Below, piece after piece: positions 1-8,109 of a stretch of DNA of 64,000 nucleotides (positions within the stretch are counted from its first letter, which is position 1; each line of letters begins with the position of its first letter). Location of the stretch: assembly GCA_003762875.1 (NCBI GenBank), contig RIBL01000006.1, positions 1 through 64,000 on the forward strand. Reading direction: 5' to 3'. The translations under genes and the position numbers were made by a program. The notes under the pieces are model-generated. The model ran no database searches. It worked only from the letters and a program-made list of their open reading frames with translations, and was not told where the DNA came from. Origin of the DNA: Muribaculaceae bacterium Isolate-110 (HZI) (GTDB lineage: Bacteria; Bacteroidota; Bacteroidia; Bacteroidales; Muribaculaceae).

Positions 1-33
1 GATACTGCGAAAGTGGGAAAGTAGATAACCGCC
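1..33 (+). rRNA. 5S ribosomal RNA, 3' end (partial)
   Basis: The window opens with a stretch matching the 3' part of a Bacteroidales 5S rRNA: a GGGAAAGTAG segment followed by the closing strand ending near ACCGCC. The rest of the molecule, and presumably the 16S and 23S genes, lie upstream of the window. A strong terminator follows within 10 bases, as expected at the end of an rRNA operon. The call rests on recognised sequence and context, not on a covariance-model search. Confidence 0.8.
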
Positions 34-39
34 CCTTCC

Positions 40-83
40 GTCCGCCCGGACTCCTTCACAGGAATCCGGGCGGACTTTTTTTA
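40..83 (+). terminator. Rho-independent terminator of the rRNA operon
   Basis: An 11-bp GC-rich stem (40-50 with 65-75) encloses a 14-base loop and is followed directly by seven T residues. It lies just after the 5S end. Confidence 0.9.
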
Positions 84-758
84 TCCCCACTCCGCACCCC
101 GCCATACCCGGGGAGGAGATACAAAAGTTTCATAAGTTTAAAAAGATACAAAAGTTTTTTTATTCCAATGCATAAATCGGTTGCTTCAGTATAAAATTTA
201 TTTGGATCCTCACGCATCAGTCTCCATGATTCATCGCCCATTGTTGTCGATGGAGCATTCGCGTGTATTCTCTTCCGTATGGGGAGTCCGCAGGACGCTG
301 ATTGGGTTGTAAGCGGGGACACCGAAGCGCAGCGGAGGTATGCCCGTACAAATGGCTCCAACACAGGAATGGTGTCCGAGAGGACGCCGATTATAGGGCG
401 ATGGTAGGTTGTCAGGATAGCTGCCGCTCATTCTGCTGGGTATCTGATATCGTTTGAAAGTTGAAAAGGGCAGATGGATATTGCCGGCATGATTGCATGC
501 CTATGAGGTGTGATATATCGTTACTGTTATATCGCCTATATTTATCGTATTGTTATCTTTTCTTGTTGTTTTCTTGCTATTCGTTACCGCATTTTGTTGC
601 TGATTTTGTTAATAATTCAGTAGTTGTAACATATTTGTAATAATTTGTCTTGTTGGCTAATGTTTTGAATCACAGTTGAGTAAGTGTTATATTATGGCTT
701 ATTTCAGCCTTAGAACATTTTTTAATATCACAAATTATGCTATTGGCTGCTAAGGTTG
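84..758. other. Long intergenic region, no convincing gene
   Basis: About 675 bases separate the rRNA terminator from the first sigma-factor promoter. Two overlapping minus-strand reading frames at about 56-431 have no recognisable domain and no matching start signals, so they are not called. Bases 113-160 hold AT-rich GATACAAAAGTTT-type units of the dispersed family described at 9342-9463, but without a matching arm. From about 470 to 750 the DNA is strongly AT-rich and could hold regulatory sites. Confidence 0.5.
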
Positions 759-766
759 TAACTTTG
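759..766 (+). promoter_or_regulatory. -7 box upstream of the first sigma-factor gene
   Basis: TAACTTTG fits the Bacteroidota -7 consensus TAnnTTTG. It would give a leader of roughly 80 bases before the ATG at 853. No clear TTTG box is seen at the usual upstream spacing. Confidence 0.5.
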
Positions 767-852
767 AATTGTCGGAAGGAGACAAGCCCGGCCGACGGAC
801 TCTGCATCATCTGACAATCCTAAACGTTCAACTTTTAACGTCGATTACTATT

Positions 853-1356
853 ATGGCAAACAAGGAATTTGAAGCAAAATTGATGAGCCTCCAGGGCAAT
901 CTGCTTAACTTTGCCTACATGCTCACTTCCAACAGGGATAACGCATATGACCTGCTCCAGGACACTACGCTCAAGGCTCTCGACAACGAGAGCAAGTATG
1001 TGGACAACACCAATTTCAAGGGGTGGGTGTTTACCATAATGCGCAACATATTCATCAACAACTATCGCCGCACCGTAAGGTCGCAGACGGTAGTTGACCA
1101 GACCGAGGATTTATATCACCTGAATCTCTCTCAGGATTCGGGGCTGGAGACTCCCGAGGGCTCTTATGGCGCATCGGAGATTACTTCAGCAATCAATGCT
1201 TTCCCCGAAGAATATCGCGTGCCGTTCTCTATGCACGTGGCTGGCTACAAATACAATGAGATTGCCGAGAAGATGAATCTTCCCCTCGGCACTGTCAAGA
1301 GCCGCATATTCTTCGCCCGCAAGAAACTCCAGGCCCAGTTTGCCGACTATCGCTGA
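853..1356 (+). CDS. ECF-type RNA polymerase sigma factor
   Basis: A 167-residue sigma-70 family protein of extracytoplasmic-function type, expected to direct core RNA polymerase to a small set of promoters. Region 2 is visible in the first 80 residues, with LLQDTTLKAL and the FKGWVFTIMRNIFINNYRR core. Region 4 is a C-terminal helix-turn-helix, EIAEKMNLPLGTVKSRIFFA. The ATG at 853 is chosen because the protein begins there with the same MAxxxxxxKLMSLQGNL pattern as the paralogue at 1809; an upstream TTG at 769 is too close to the promoter. No anti-sigma gene is adjacent. A terminator lies downstream at 1567-1599. Confidence 0.9.
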   Translation: MANKEFEAKLMSLQGNLLNFAYMLTSNRDNAYDLLQDTTLKALDNESKYVDNTNFKGWVFTIMRNIFINNYRRTVRSQTVVDQTEDLYHLNLSQDSGLETPEGSYGASEITSAINAFPEEYRVPFSMHVAGYKYNEIAEKMNLPLGTVKSRIFFARKKLQAQFADYR

Positions 1357-1475
1357 TGCGAGTCGGCGCCATGTCTGTGACGACTGTATCTTCCGTATAT
1401 TTTAGAGATTTCCACATATATATACTTTTTAAGGTATTATGGTTGTCGCTTCTGAGAAGAATCGATCTACTATAT

Positions 1476-1509
1476 AGAATGATTGGTAAAAATAAGAATG
1501 ATTGGTAAA
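1476..1509. repeat. Two-copy 15-bp direct repeat
   Basis: AGAATGATTGGTAAA occurs at 1476-1490 and again at 1495-1509, a 19-base period. It lies between the first sigma gene and its terminator. Function unknown; a protein-binding site or replication slippage are both possible. Confidence 0.7.
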
Positions 1510-1566
1510 TAAGATTTTGGTAGATTTTTTATGCTACCGTTAAATGTACGATTTCTGAATAATCTT

Positions 1567-1599
1567 GCCACCGAAATGAGATGTTTCGGTGGCTTTTTT
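1567..1599 (+). terminator. Rho-independent terminator
   Basis: A perfect 10-bp stem (GCCACCGAAA with TTTCGGTGGC) and a 7-base loop are followed by six T residues. It separates the two sigma genes into different transcripts. Confidence 0.9.
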
Positions 1600-1716
1600 A
1601 TTTCAATATGGTTGCCGCAATGATAATTGTAACAAAATTGTAACAACTTGACGGGTATATTAATTGTTTGTACATTAATGCTATGTGTGGCTATATCTGA
1701 GAGGAGTGTGTGTGAA

Positions 1717-1744
1717 GCGAATTATTTGCTACGAAATAATTCGC
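1717..1744. promoter_or_regulatory. Inverted repeat upstream of the second sigma gene
   Basis: GCGAATTATTT and AAATAATTCGC are perfect 11-bp arms around a 6-base centre, about 20 bases upstream of the TAATTTTG box. The position suits an operator for a dimeric regulator. There is no T-run, so a terminator is less likely. Confidence 0.45.
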
Positions 1745-1762
1745 AGGCCGATGTGAATTTGA

Positions 1763-1770
1763 TAATTTTG
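1763..1770 (+). promoter_or_regulatory. -7 box upstream of the second sigma gene
   Basis: TAATTTTG matches TAnnTTTG exactly, 39 bases before the ATG at 1809. No clear upstream TTTG box is found. Confidence 0.45.
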
Positions 1771-1808
1771 TATTTGATAATGATATTTTACCCTAAAGAC
1801 TGTTAATT

Positions 1809-2306
1809 ATGGCATCAAATGATTATCGCAACAAGCTGATGAGCCTTCAGGGCAATCTCATGAACTATGCGTTCATGCTTACATCTAACCGTGAGATGGC
1901 TCGTAAGCTTTTGGACTGTACGACAGAGACTGCACTTGAACAAAGGCCCGAAGCCGTGGATGATGCTTCGTTAAAAAGTTGGGCGTTCTCGATCATGCGT
2001 AGTATTTTCACTGCGGAGTTTTCACGTAAGAAGACCGAGCGCAGGGTGTGTGCCGACGTATATGCCGTAAGGCTTACCACAGGCGCACAGGCTGTGGCCG
2101 GAGTGCCTCTCGAAGGCACTTACAGGTGTTCTGACGTGACAAGTGCATTCGGTGAGCTTGGCGATGACTACCGTCGCACGGCTGAGCTTTATTTCGCTGG
2201 CTACACTATGGTCGAGATAGCATCGGAGATGAGTCTCCCCATGGCTGTGGTAAAAAGTCGTGTCGCCTACTGCCGCTCGCGTCTGCGTGAGGCTCTTTCG
2301 GCCTGA
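1809..2306 (+). CDS. Diverged ECF sigma factor paralogue
   Basis: A 165-residue protein clearly related to the sigma factor at 853-1356: both begin with a KLMSLQGNL motif and align along their length. Region 2 keeps LKSWAFSIMRSIF but replaces LLQDTT by LLDCTT. Region 4 is EIASEMSLPMAVVKSRVAYC. The region 2 core is less basic than in the first copy and the linker differs strongly. A tandem duplication followed by divergence is the simplest reading. It may be a sigma factor with a different promoter preference or one on the way to losing activity. The ATG at 1809 aligns with that of the paralogue. Confidence 0.8.
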   Translation: MASNDYRNKLMSLQGNLMNYAFMLTSNREMARKLLDCTTETALEQRPEAVDDASLKSWAFSIMRSIFTAEFSRKKTERRVCADVYAVRLTTGAQAVAGVPLEGTYRCSDVTSAFGELGDDYRRTAELYFAGYTMVEIASEMSLPMAVVKSRVAYCRSRLREALSA

Positions 2307-2374
2307 CGGCTGAATACCGGTGTGCCGGTCTGTTGCCGGTAGTCAGCCCGGAGCGGCACGCCATATGAATGAGA

Positions 2375-2408
2375 AAACGCATCGGCCTGTCGGCTGATGC
2401 GTTTTTTT
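2375..2408 (+). terminator. Rho-independent terminator
   Basis: An AACGCATC...GATGCGTT stem, with one G-T pair inside and a short loop, runs into a T-run. It closes the second sigma gene and faces the convergent OmpH-like gene. Confidence 0.8.
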
Positions 2409-2464
2409 ACATTCAAGAGTGTCGGGCGAGGGGAGAAGCAGCTTATGCTTGACCTGACGTCATA

Positions 2465-3076
2465 TTATTTCTTCTCAGCGGGCTTGGTATAGCGGGCGTT
2501 GAGACCTTCGATTACTTCGTTGGTGATGTCAAGTTCAGGGTTGAAGTATACGCCTGCGTTCTTGTAAAGGATGGCGTCATACTTGCGTGTGGCATTGTAT
2601 TCCTTGATAAACTTCTCTATTGAATCGTTGAGCTGTATCTGCTGCTGGCCGAGATCGTTGTCAGCATTGCGGCTGAGGTTGGCGAGATAATTCTCGGCGT
2701 CCTGCTGCATTTTCTGAAGCTTCTGCATGTCGGCGTTGTAGCTTGCCTCGTTGAGATAGCCGTTTGAGCGGGCTTTCTGCTCGATTGAAGCGGCAAATTT
2801 CTGTATCTCCGAGCCCTTGGAGTTGCGGGCGTTGTCGATGCGCTGCACTGCACGCATTGTAGCGTCCTGAAGGTCTTTGGCAAACTGATAGTGAGCGAGC
2901 ACTGAGTCGCCGTCGATATAGCGGATGTTGATTGTTGTCGCGCCATCGGCCGGTGTCGCTGCTGACGTAGGCGTGGCTGAGCTCTTGTCGGCGGCGGGGT
3001 CGCCTCCGCATGCAGTAGTGCTCAAGGCCAGGATGCCAAGGAGCAGCGAGGAAGCTGACATTGCTAACTTTTTCAT
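2465..3076 (-). CDS. OmpH/Skp-like periplasmic lipoprotein
   Basis: A 203-residue protein with a lipoprotein signal (lipobox STTAC, Cys at about residue 23) and a long helical middle from about residue 60 to 150, rich in Gln, Ala, Asn and Asp. This resembles the OmpH/Skp chaperone family, whose coiled-coil arms hold unfolded outer-membrane proteins in the periplasm. The start YIDGDSVLAHYQFAKDLQ matches the family pattern of a short beta strand before the arms. The lipid anchor is unlike E. coli Skp but common in Bacteroidota. The Thr/Ser/Ala/Pro-rich stretch after the Cys is probably a flexible tether. Specific clients are unknown. Confidence 0.8.
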   Translation of the reverse strand: MKKLAMSASSLLLGILALSTTACGGDPAADKSSATPTSAATPADGATTINIRYIDGDSVLAHYQFAKDLQDATMRAVQRIDNARNSKGSEIQKFAASIEQKARSNGYLNEASYNADMQKLQKMQQDAENYLANLSRNADNDLGQQQIQLNDSIEKFIKEYNATRKYDAILYKNAGVYFNPELDITNEVIEGLNARYTKPAEKK

Positions 3077-3147
3077 TTCAAGAATCGTGTGTGATAATGT
3101 GAAAATATAATTATTTTTAGTGTTTGATAAGAGGTGGCGGCGGCCGG

Positions 3148-3315
3148 CTACATGTCGCGGTGACAGCCTACACCCCTGCGGCGCAGCTCGCTGTTGTCGT
3201 GAGCGTGGCCTGACGGAAATTGCCCTCCTTTAACAAACAGAGCCTTTACTCCGAGCAGCACGACTGCTATGCCGAGAAGGCCGGCGGCGAGGGCTATGGA
3301 TAGGAGTGTTGTCAT
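3148..3315 (-). CDS. Small membrane protein (55 residues)
   Basis: A short gene encoding one N-terminal transmembrane helix (about residues 3-27, rich in Leu, Ala, Gly, Val) and a polar tail with KGGQFPSGH, a basic LRRRG stretch and a late Cys. The pattern (single helix, then K-G-G-x-F-P-x-x-H and a basic patch before a Cys) recalls a small inner-membrane protein widespread in Bacteroidota; this is from memory. A TACATTTG -7 box lies upstream. Function unknown. Confidence 0.7.
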   Translation of the reverse strand: MTTLLSIALAAGLLGIAVVLLGVKALFVKGGQFPSGHAHDNSELRRRGVGCHRDM

Positions 3316-3337
3316 AGGTTTGGGTAATTTTCCACTG

Positions 3338-3345
3338 CAAATGTA
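3338..3345 (-). promoter_or_regulatory. -7 box for the small membrane protein
   Basis: On the minus strand TACATTTG fits TAnnTTTG, 22 bases before the ATG. Confidence 0.5.
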
Positions 3346-3456
3346 GCAATTTTGGCCTAATAATAGTGCTCATATCAATTTTATTTTATAATTTAGTGGT
3401 GCAATTAAGCATTTTTTATACTTGGCTAAACTCTTTTTAACATCAATTTATATATC

Positions 3457-4917
3457 ATGGAAATTAAAGATTTGCAGCCCCAGGCTGTCTTTTCGATTTT
3501 TGACGAAATCACCCGCATTCCGCGTCCTTCCAAGAAGGAAGAGAAGATCCGTGCCTACCTTCTTGACTTTGCCGAGAAGCACGGCATAGCCTCCAAGACC
3601 GACGCGATCGGTAACGTCGTGCTCAGCATACCCGCCACTCCCGGTCACGAGGATGCCCCTACCGTGATACTTCAGGGGCACATGGACATGGTGTGCGAGA
3701 GCAATGACAAGAGCTTTGACTTCACCACACAGCCCATCCCCGCCTATGTCGACGGCGAGTGGATCAAGACCAAAGGCACCACGCTCGGTGCCGACAACGG
3801 CATAGGCATAGCCGCCTCGCTGGCTATCCTTACCGACAAGAGCTTCGAGCACGGTCCCGTCGAAGCCCTCTTCACCATGGACGAAGAGACAGGCATGACC
3901 GGTGCCAACAATCTCGGTGCCGACATGATCAGCGGCTCAATGCTGCTCAACCTCGACTCGGAGGACGACGCCGAGATATTCGTAGGCTGTGCCGGCGGCA
4001 TCGACACCCAGGCATTCTTCACCTACAAGCGTTCGTTTGCTCCCAAGGACTTCCTCTACTTCCGCATCAACGTCGAAGGCCTCAACGGCGGACACTCGGG
4101 CGGCGACATACATCTGGGCCGCGCCAATGCCAACAAGCTCCTCGCCCGCTTCCTCTTCCGTCTCTCCAACCAGCACGAGGTCGTAGTCTCCGAGATTGAC
4201 GGCGGCAACCTGCGCAACGCCATCCCCCGCGCCGCACATGCAGTCATCGGCGTCCACACATCCAACAAAGAGAACGTGCGCGTGCAGCTCAACACCTACA
4301 TCGCCGAGCTCGAAAACGAGTATGCCGGTCTCGAGCCCAACCTCCGTATGGGCATGGAGAGCGTCGACGCCCCCGACTTCACCATCGACCAGGAGACATC
4401 GCTCAACCTCATCCGCGCCATCTACTCCGCACCCCACGGCGTCGTGTCGATGAGCCGCGACCTCGAAGGCCTCGTCGAGACATCGACCAACCTCGCCTCG
4501 GTCAAGATGGCTGCTGACAACACCATCGTCATCACCACAAGCCAGCGCAGCTCAGTAGAGTCACGCAAGCACGACATCGCAGCCCAGGTCGAAGCCCACT
4601 TCCTCCTGGCAGGCGCACGCGTAGAGCACGGCGAAGGCTATCCCGGATGGCAGCCCAACCTCGAGTCGCCCATCATGAAGATCACACGCGACGCCTACAA
4701 GGAGCTCTACGGCATCGAGCCCGCCATCAAGGCCATACACGCCGGTCTGGAGTGTGGGCTCTTCCTCACCAAATATCCCCATCTCGACATGGTGTCGTTC
4801 GGTCCCACCCTGCGCGACGTCCACTCCCCCTCCGAGCGCATGCACATCCCCGCCGTAGAGCGGTTCTACGGCCAGCTCAAGCGCACACTCGAGAAGGTGG
4901 CCGAGCTCAAAAAGTAA
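3457..4917 (+). CDS. pepD: Aminoacyl-histidine dipeptidase (PepD, M20 family)
   Basis: A 486-residue cytosolic zinc peptidase that splits Xaa-His and other dipeptides. Metal-site motifs of the M20/M28 clan are visible: LQGHMDMV (first His and Asp, about residues 71-77), GADNGIGIA (bridging Asp), MDEETGMTGA (catalytic and metal Glu) and NLDSED. The lid domain begins around residue 200 with GLNGGHSGGDI. A late H near FGPTLRDVHSPSERM completes the site. Length is typical of PepD (about 480-490). A TATACTTG box about 35 bases upstream is a plausible -7. The codons are GC-rich and highly regular, suggesting good expression. Confidence 0.95.
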   Translation: MEIKDLQPQAVFSIFDEITRIPRPSKKEEKIRAYLLDFAEKHGIASKTDAIGNVVLSIPATPGHEDAPTVILQGHMDMVCESNDKSFDFTTQPIPAYVDGEWIKTKGTTLGADNGIGIAASLAILTDKSFEHGPVEALFTMDEETGMTGANNLGADMISGSMLLNLDSEDDAEIFVGCAGGIDTQAFFTYKRSFAPKDFLYFRINVEGLNGGHSGGDIHLGRANANKLLARFLFRLSNQHEVVVSEIDGGNLRNAIPRAAHAVIGVHTSNKENVRVQLNTYIAELENEYAGLEPNLRMGMESVDAPDFTIDQETSLNLIRAIYSAPHGVVSMSRDLEGLVETSTNLASVKMAADNTIVITTSQRSSVESRKHDIAAQVEAHFLLAGARVEHGEGYPGWQPNLESPIMKITRDAYKELYGIEPAIKAIHAGLECGLFLTKYPHLDMVSFGPTLRDVHSPSERMHIPAVERFYGQLKRTLEKVAELKK

Positions 4918-4990
4918 GAAAAAGCAGTGATAATTTGAGGTTTAACTTACTTTAACAATCATAGCCTCACACACCCTGTAATGCACATTT

Positions 4991-5036
4991 CGGGGCCTGA
5001 CGGAAGGATGAAAACCGTCAGGCCCCGAGTTTTTTT
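4991..5036 (+). terminator. Rho-independent terminator of pepD
   Basis: A perfect 13-bp stem (CGGGGCCTGACGG with its complement) and 11-base loop are followed within two bases by seven T residues. Confidence 0.92.
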
Positions 5037-5207
5037 GCTTGTGAATGAAATAAATAGCCCTCTGCAACGTTATAATATACAGAACATTCTCTTCTTATCC
5101 CGCCCGGATCACGTGTAGTGCCCCCGAGCGGCGAATGTTCGTGATGAGTTATCCCCCTCTGCGCCGCGACAGGCGCGCAAGGGAATTGTAGAACTAAACC
5201 GAATCAT

Positions 5208-5972
5208 ATGCTTCAACGTGCAGCCCTGCTCGCAGCATCGGTAATGATCTCCTCAGTGATTTTCACAATCAGTGGCGACGGCACCACCCCCTCGTCAGAG
5301 ATCCCTGAAAATACCTCACCGACCGCTCTTGCACAACAGCTCACTGAGCCAACCGACACCATCCTCACATTGACTGAAGAAGACTTCCGGGAAGTCGCCC
5401 TGCATCTGGGCGTGGAAGTCGCCGCCATCAAGGCCGTAGTAGAAATCGAAGCCGGCCGTACTCATGAGGGATTCTCTGCCCCCGGCACACCTCTCATCAA
5501 TTTTGACCTCACAATGTTCAGGCGATTCGCCACACGCCGCGGGGTCAATCTCTCCAAATACAGCAAATCACATTCCGTAGTGTTCAGCTCCCATCGCGGC
5601 TCGCAGATCAAAGCCAACCGTCGTCTGGAGGCCGCCAAGTCCATACACCCCCATGCCGCCGTCGAAGGCACATTCTGGGGCATGTTTCAGATAGGCGGAT
5701 TCAACTGGAAAAAATGCGGAGCCGAAAGCATCGACGACTTTGTCGACAGAATGTCACGCTCCGAGCGCGACCAGCTCGAAATGTTTGCCGAATTTATCAC
5801 CTCCACCGGACTGCTCAAGCATCTGCAAGCCAAAAACTGGGCCTCTTTTGCCCGCGGCTACAACGGCCCATCCTACGCCCGCCGAGCCTACCACACTCGC
5901 ATGGCCTCGGCCTATGCCCGCCACAAAAAGCTCGAGCCCCCCTGTGAAGAAACCCCTCAGCCCGCAGACTGA
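5208..5972 (+). CDS. N-acetylmuramidase-like peptidoglycan hydrolase
   Basis: A 254-residue secreted protein. An N-terminal hydrophobic segment (about residues 5-22) probably serves as a signal peptide, followed by a Thr/Pro/Ser-rich linker. From about residue 55 it matches the N-acetylmuramidase family (PF11860 type): VVEIEAG carries the likely catalytic Glu, then INFDLTMFRRF, GTFWGMFQIGGFNW and FARGYNGPSY in the family order. It would cleave glycan strands of peptidoglycan. The family is often found in prophages and in the cell-wall genes of Bacteroidota; no phage genes surround it here, so a housekeeping or competition role is equally possible. Confidence 0.8.
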   Translation: MLQRAALLAASVMISSVIFTISGDGTTPSSEIPENTSPTALAQQLTEPTDTILTLTEEDFREVALHLGVEVAAIKAVVEIEAGRTHEGFSAPGTPLINFDLTMFRRFATRRGVNLSKYSKSHSVVFSSHRGSQIKANRRLEAAKSIHPHAAVEGTFWGMFQIGGFNWKKCGAESIDDFVDRMSRSERDQLEMFAEFITSTGLLKHLQAKNWASFARGYNGPSYARRAYHTRMASAYARHKKLEPPCEETPQPAD

Positions 5973-6450
5973 CACCCCTTCCGGCAGCAATATCGAGATA
6001 AGAGTCGGGAGTGATGAAGGACTTCATGTCAATGTTTCTTGTATGTCAAAAAAAAACGGATGAAGAAACATATTCTGAAAGCAATCGATAAGGGTTGAAA
6101 TCCCATTGATAGATTGACATTTGTTATTAAACAACCTCTTAAAATACCGAGGCCGGGGGGACGCTTGTCCTTCCGGCCTCGGGGGGGATATAGGGGTAAT
6201 ATGTTTTTATGTAGCGTGTATTGAACAGACCTTTTTAACTTATTACCTTATTTACCACACAATATAAGTAAGCAGTAAGTCTTTTTAGATTGACCTTTTT
6301 AGTCTTAATATCATATGATAGACAACAATAAGTAAGGTATAAGCCGTGGGTGTGTGGATATTAACCCGTCATTCTCTTATCTATGGGCAATAAAGCAAGG
6401 AAAAATTAATTTTTTCAACATCTTACCTACTTGACCATAGAGAGTGTGGG
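5973..6450. other. Intergenic region with hairpins, no gene seen
   Basis: This 478-base stretch has no coding frame I can support. It holds a GC-rich hairpin at 6147-6182 and an imperfect AT-rich inverted repeat (CTTATTACCTTA near 6239 with TAAGGTATAAG near 6333). The segment GTTATTAAACAACCT at about 6122-6136 recurs in inverted orientation near 16548-16562. A small RNA is possible but not shown. Confidence 0.4.
6147..6182. repeat. GC-rich hairpin
   Basis: CCGAGGCCGG and CCGGCCTCGG form a perfect 10-bp stem, and GGAC/GTCC may extend it inside. There is no T-run on the plus strand; on the minus strand a short ATTTTA follows. It could be a weak terminator or an RNA structure. Confidence 0.5.
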
Positions 6451-7035
6451 TCAGTAATTGTCGGCTTTGCGCTCGAAGTATCCCTGCTCCTTGCCGCATA
6501 CGGGGCATTTCTTGGGGGCAGACTTACCTTTGTGCACATAACCGCAGTGCATACACTGCCATTCCTGCTCGGTATCCTCGCCTGAGAACTCCTGGTCGTT
6601 GGTCAATCGGTCGAGAAGACGCAGATAACGCTGCTCATGCTCAACCTCCACTTTGGCCACCATCTTGAAGAGAGCGGCGATTTCGGGGAAACCCTCGTCA
6701 ACGGCAGTCTGGGCAAAGTTGGCATAAAGGTCACTCCACTCCTCGCGCTCGCCGGCAGCGGCTTCGCGCAGGTTTGTGATAGTGTCGCCGATGACGCCGG
6801 CGGGATAGCCGGCCTGGATGGTCACGACACCGCCCTCGAGTTTGCTGAAGAAAAGCTCGGCATGGCTCATCTCCTGCTTGGCGGTCATCTTGAACACCTT
6901 GGCTATCTGACGGTAGCCCTCTTCCTTGGCCTTTTTGGCAAACAATGTATAGCGTGAACGTGCCTGGCTTTCACCGGCAAAAGCAGCGAGCAGGTTGTGT
7001 TCGGTCTTGGTTCCTTTGATAGATTTTTTATCCAT
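6451..7035 (-). CDS. Rubrerythrin
   Basis: A 194-residue non-haem iron protein that reduces hydrogen peroxide in anaerobes. The N-terminal ferritin-like four-helix domain shows the di-iron ligands in [25 protein letters not shown] and [10 protein letters not shown]. The C-terminal rubredoxin-like domain has CMHCGY and CPVCG, the paired CxxC knuckles for one iron. The order (di-iron then rubredoxin) is that of classical rubrerythrin. The start at 7035 is chosen because [16 protein letters not shown] is the normal N-terminus; the open frame extends upstream through promoter-like DNA. Transcribed away from the lipoprotein gene at 7174. Confidence 0.95.
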   Translation of the reverse strand: MDKKSIKGTKTEHNLLAAFAGESQARSRYTLFAKKAKEEGYRQIAKVFKMTAKQEMSHAELFFSKLEGGVVTIQAGYPAGVIGDTITNLREAAAGEREEWSDLYANFAQTAVDEGFPEIAALFKMVAKVEVEHEQRYLRLLDRLTNDQEFSGEDTEQEWQCMHCGYVHKGKSAPKKCPVCGKEQGYFERKADNY

Positions 7036-7173
7036 TTGGTAAGAAGTGTTAGGGTAATTGAATGTTATTGTTACATAAATACAATCGGGAATGGTTAAAA
7101 GTTTACCGGGAAGGTGATTTTTTGTCATTTTTTTATGTAAATTCGCGGATGTAAACATTTTTCTATACGCTAT

Positions 7174-8109
7174 ATGCGATTTATTACCATATTATTACTG
7201 ACATTTTTGCTAAGTGCGTGCAATTCCGACATATTTGTCGAGGACTTCACGCCCGATGTCACCGAGCTGACCATGAAGGGCGACGGAGCCTCGCGCACCA
7301 TACGGTTTCGCTCCGACGACTGGTCGCAGCTCACCCTTGCGGGAGCCGACATACATGGCACTGATCTGTCGACGGTGGTCACCCCGGCCGGCGGAAGCCC
7401 GATGCAAGGCAAGACACTCACCGGCGACGGCACCATATCGCTCCACACCACGCTCAACGACTTCACGGTCACCCGCCGCGGCGATGTGGTGACGGTCGAC
7501 GTTAACTATGCCATAGGCAACGGCATGTTGATGTTTTGGCTTGTGGCCAGCTCTGATGAGACCTACGACCGCCATGAGATAATGGTCGGGATAGAGCGTG
7601 TGGGCGGCCTCGAGATTATGGACGTCGACTATAATCTCATGACGTGGGGCACAGATGAAAATAAGGCTGAAGACCGGCTGTTGACCGCCTATGGCCTTTC
7701 GGCCGGCAATGAGCCCGTGCTGTGGACTCCGCAGCTACCCTCCGGCATATTGTCGTTTTATAATATCCGGACAATCACGGCTGATGAAGAGTACGTCTCC
7801 GCTCTTGAAGGAGAGGAGATACCGGTCCCGACAAGGACCAATCCCTACTATTCTGACTGGGAGCTGCGAGGCGAGACCGCCGGGATAAGTTCATCGATGA
7901 GTTACACCAGCCTGCTCCATTACCCGCCGATTACACCGATCAATGTTGAGCCCGGCATGTTGACCCAACTGTATGCCCGGATGGTGCCGACCGTCTTTGA
8001 CGCACGGCTCAGAGTGAGAAACAAATATTCGGGCGAGGAGCACGAGATGATAATATGGCTGACCATAGAGCAGCCCGACAGCTATGAAGTGAGATATGAT
8101 GAATTATAA
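7174..8109 (+). CDS. Lipoprotein of unknown function
   Basis: A 311-residue exported lipoprotein: [16 protein letters not shown] gives a short signal with the lipid-bearing Cys at residue 16. The body is rich in beta-type sequence. The first part ([19 protein letters not shown]) resembles immunoglobulin-like domains such as BACON seen in Bacteroidota surface proteins, but this is only a visual likeness. The end overlaps the PagL-like gene by 14 bases, so the two are probably cotranscribed and perhaps translationally coupled. I do not recognise a catalytic motif. Confidence 0.75.
   Translation: MRFITILLLTFLLSACNSDIFVEDFTPDVTELTMKGDGASRTIRFRSDDWSQLTLAGADIHGTDLSTVVTPAGGSPMQGKTLTGDGTISLHTTLNDFTVTRRGDVVTVDVNYAIGNGMLMFWLVASSDETYDRHEIMVGIERVGGLEIMDVDYNLMTWGTDENKAEDRLLTAYGLSAGNEPVLWTPQLPSGILSFYNIRTITADEEYVSALEGEEIPVPTRTNPYYSDWELRGETAGISSSMSYTSLLHYPPITPINVEPGMLTQLYARMVPTVFDARLRVRNKYSGEEHEMIIWLTIEQPDSYEVRYDEL

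Larger units (their letters stand above)
1357..1808. other. Intergenic region between the two sigma genes
   Basis: This 452-base spacer has no coding frame worth calling. It holds a 15-bp direct repeat (1476-1490 and 1495-1509), a terminator (1567-1599), an 11-bp inverted repeat (1717-1744) and a -7 box (1763-1770). The second sigma gene therefore probably has its own promoter. Confidence 0.6.

Noticed and set aside
56-431. Two minus-strand frames near the 5S rRNA
   Set aside because: One begins in the rRNA terminator side; neither has a recognisable domain, and neither has an upstream -7 box.
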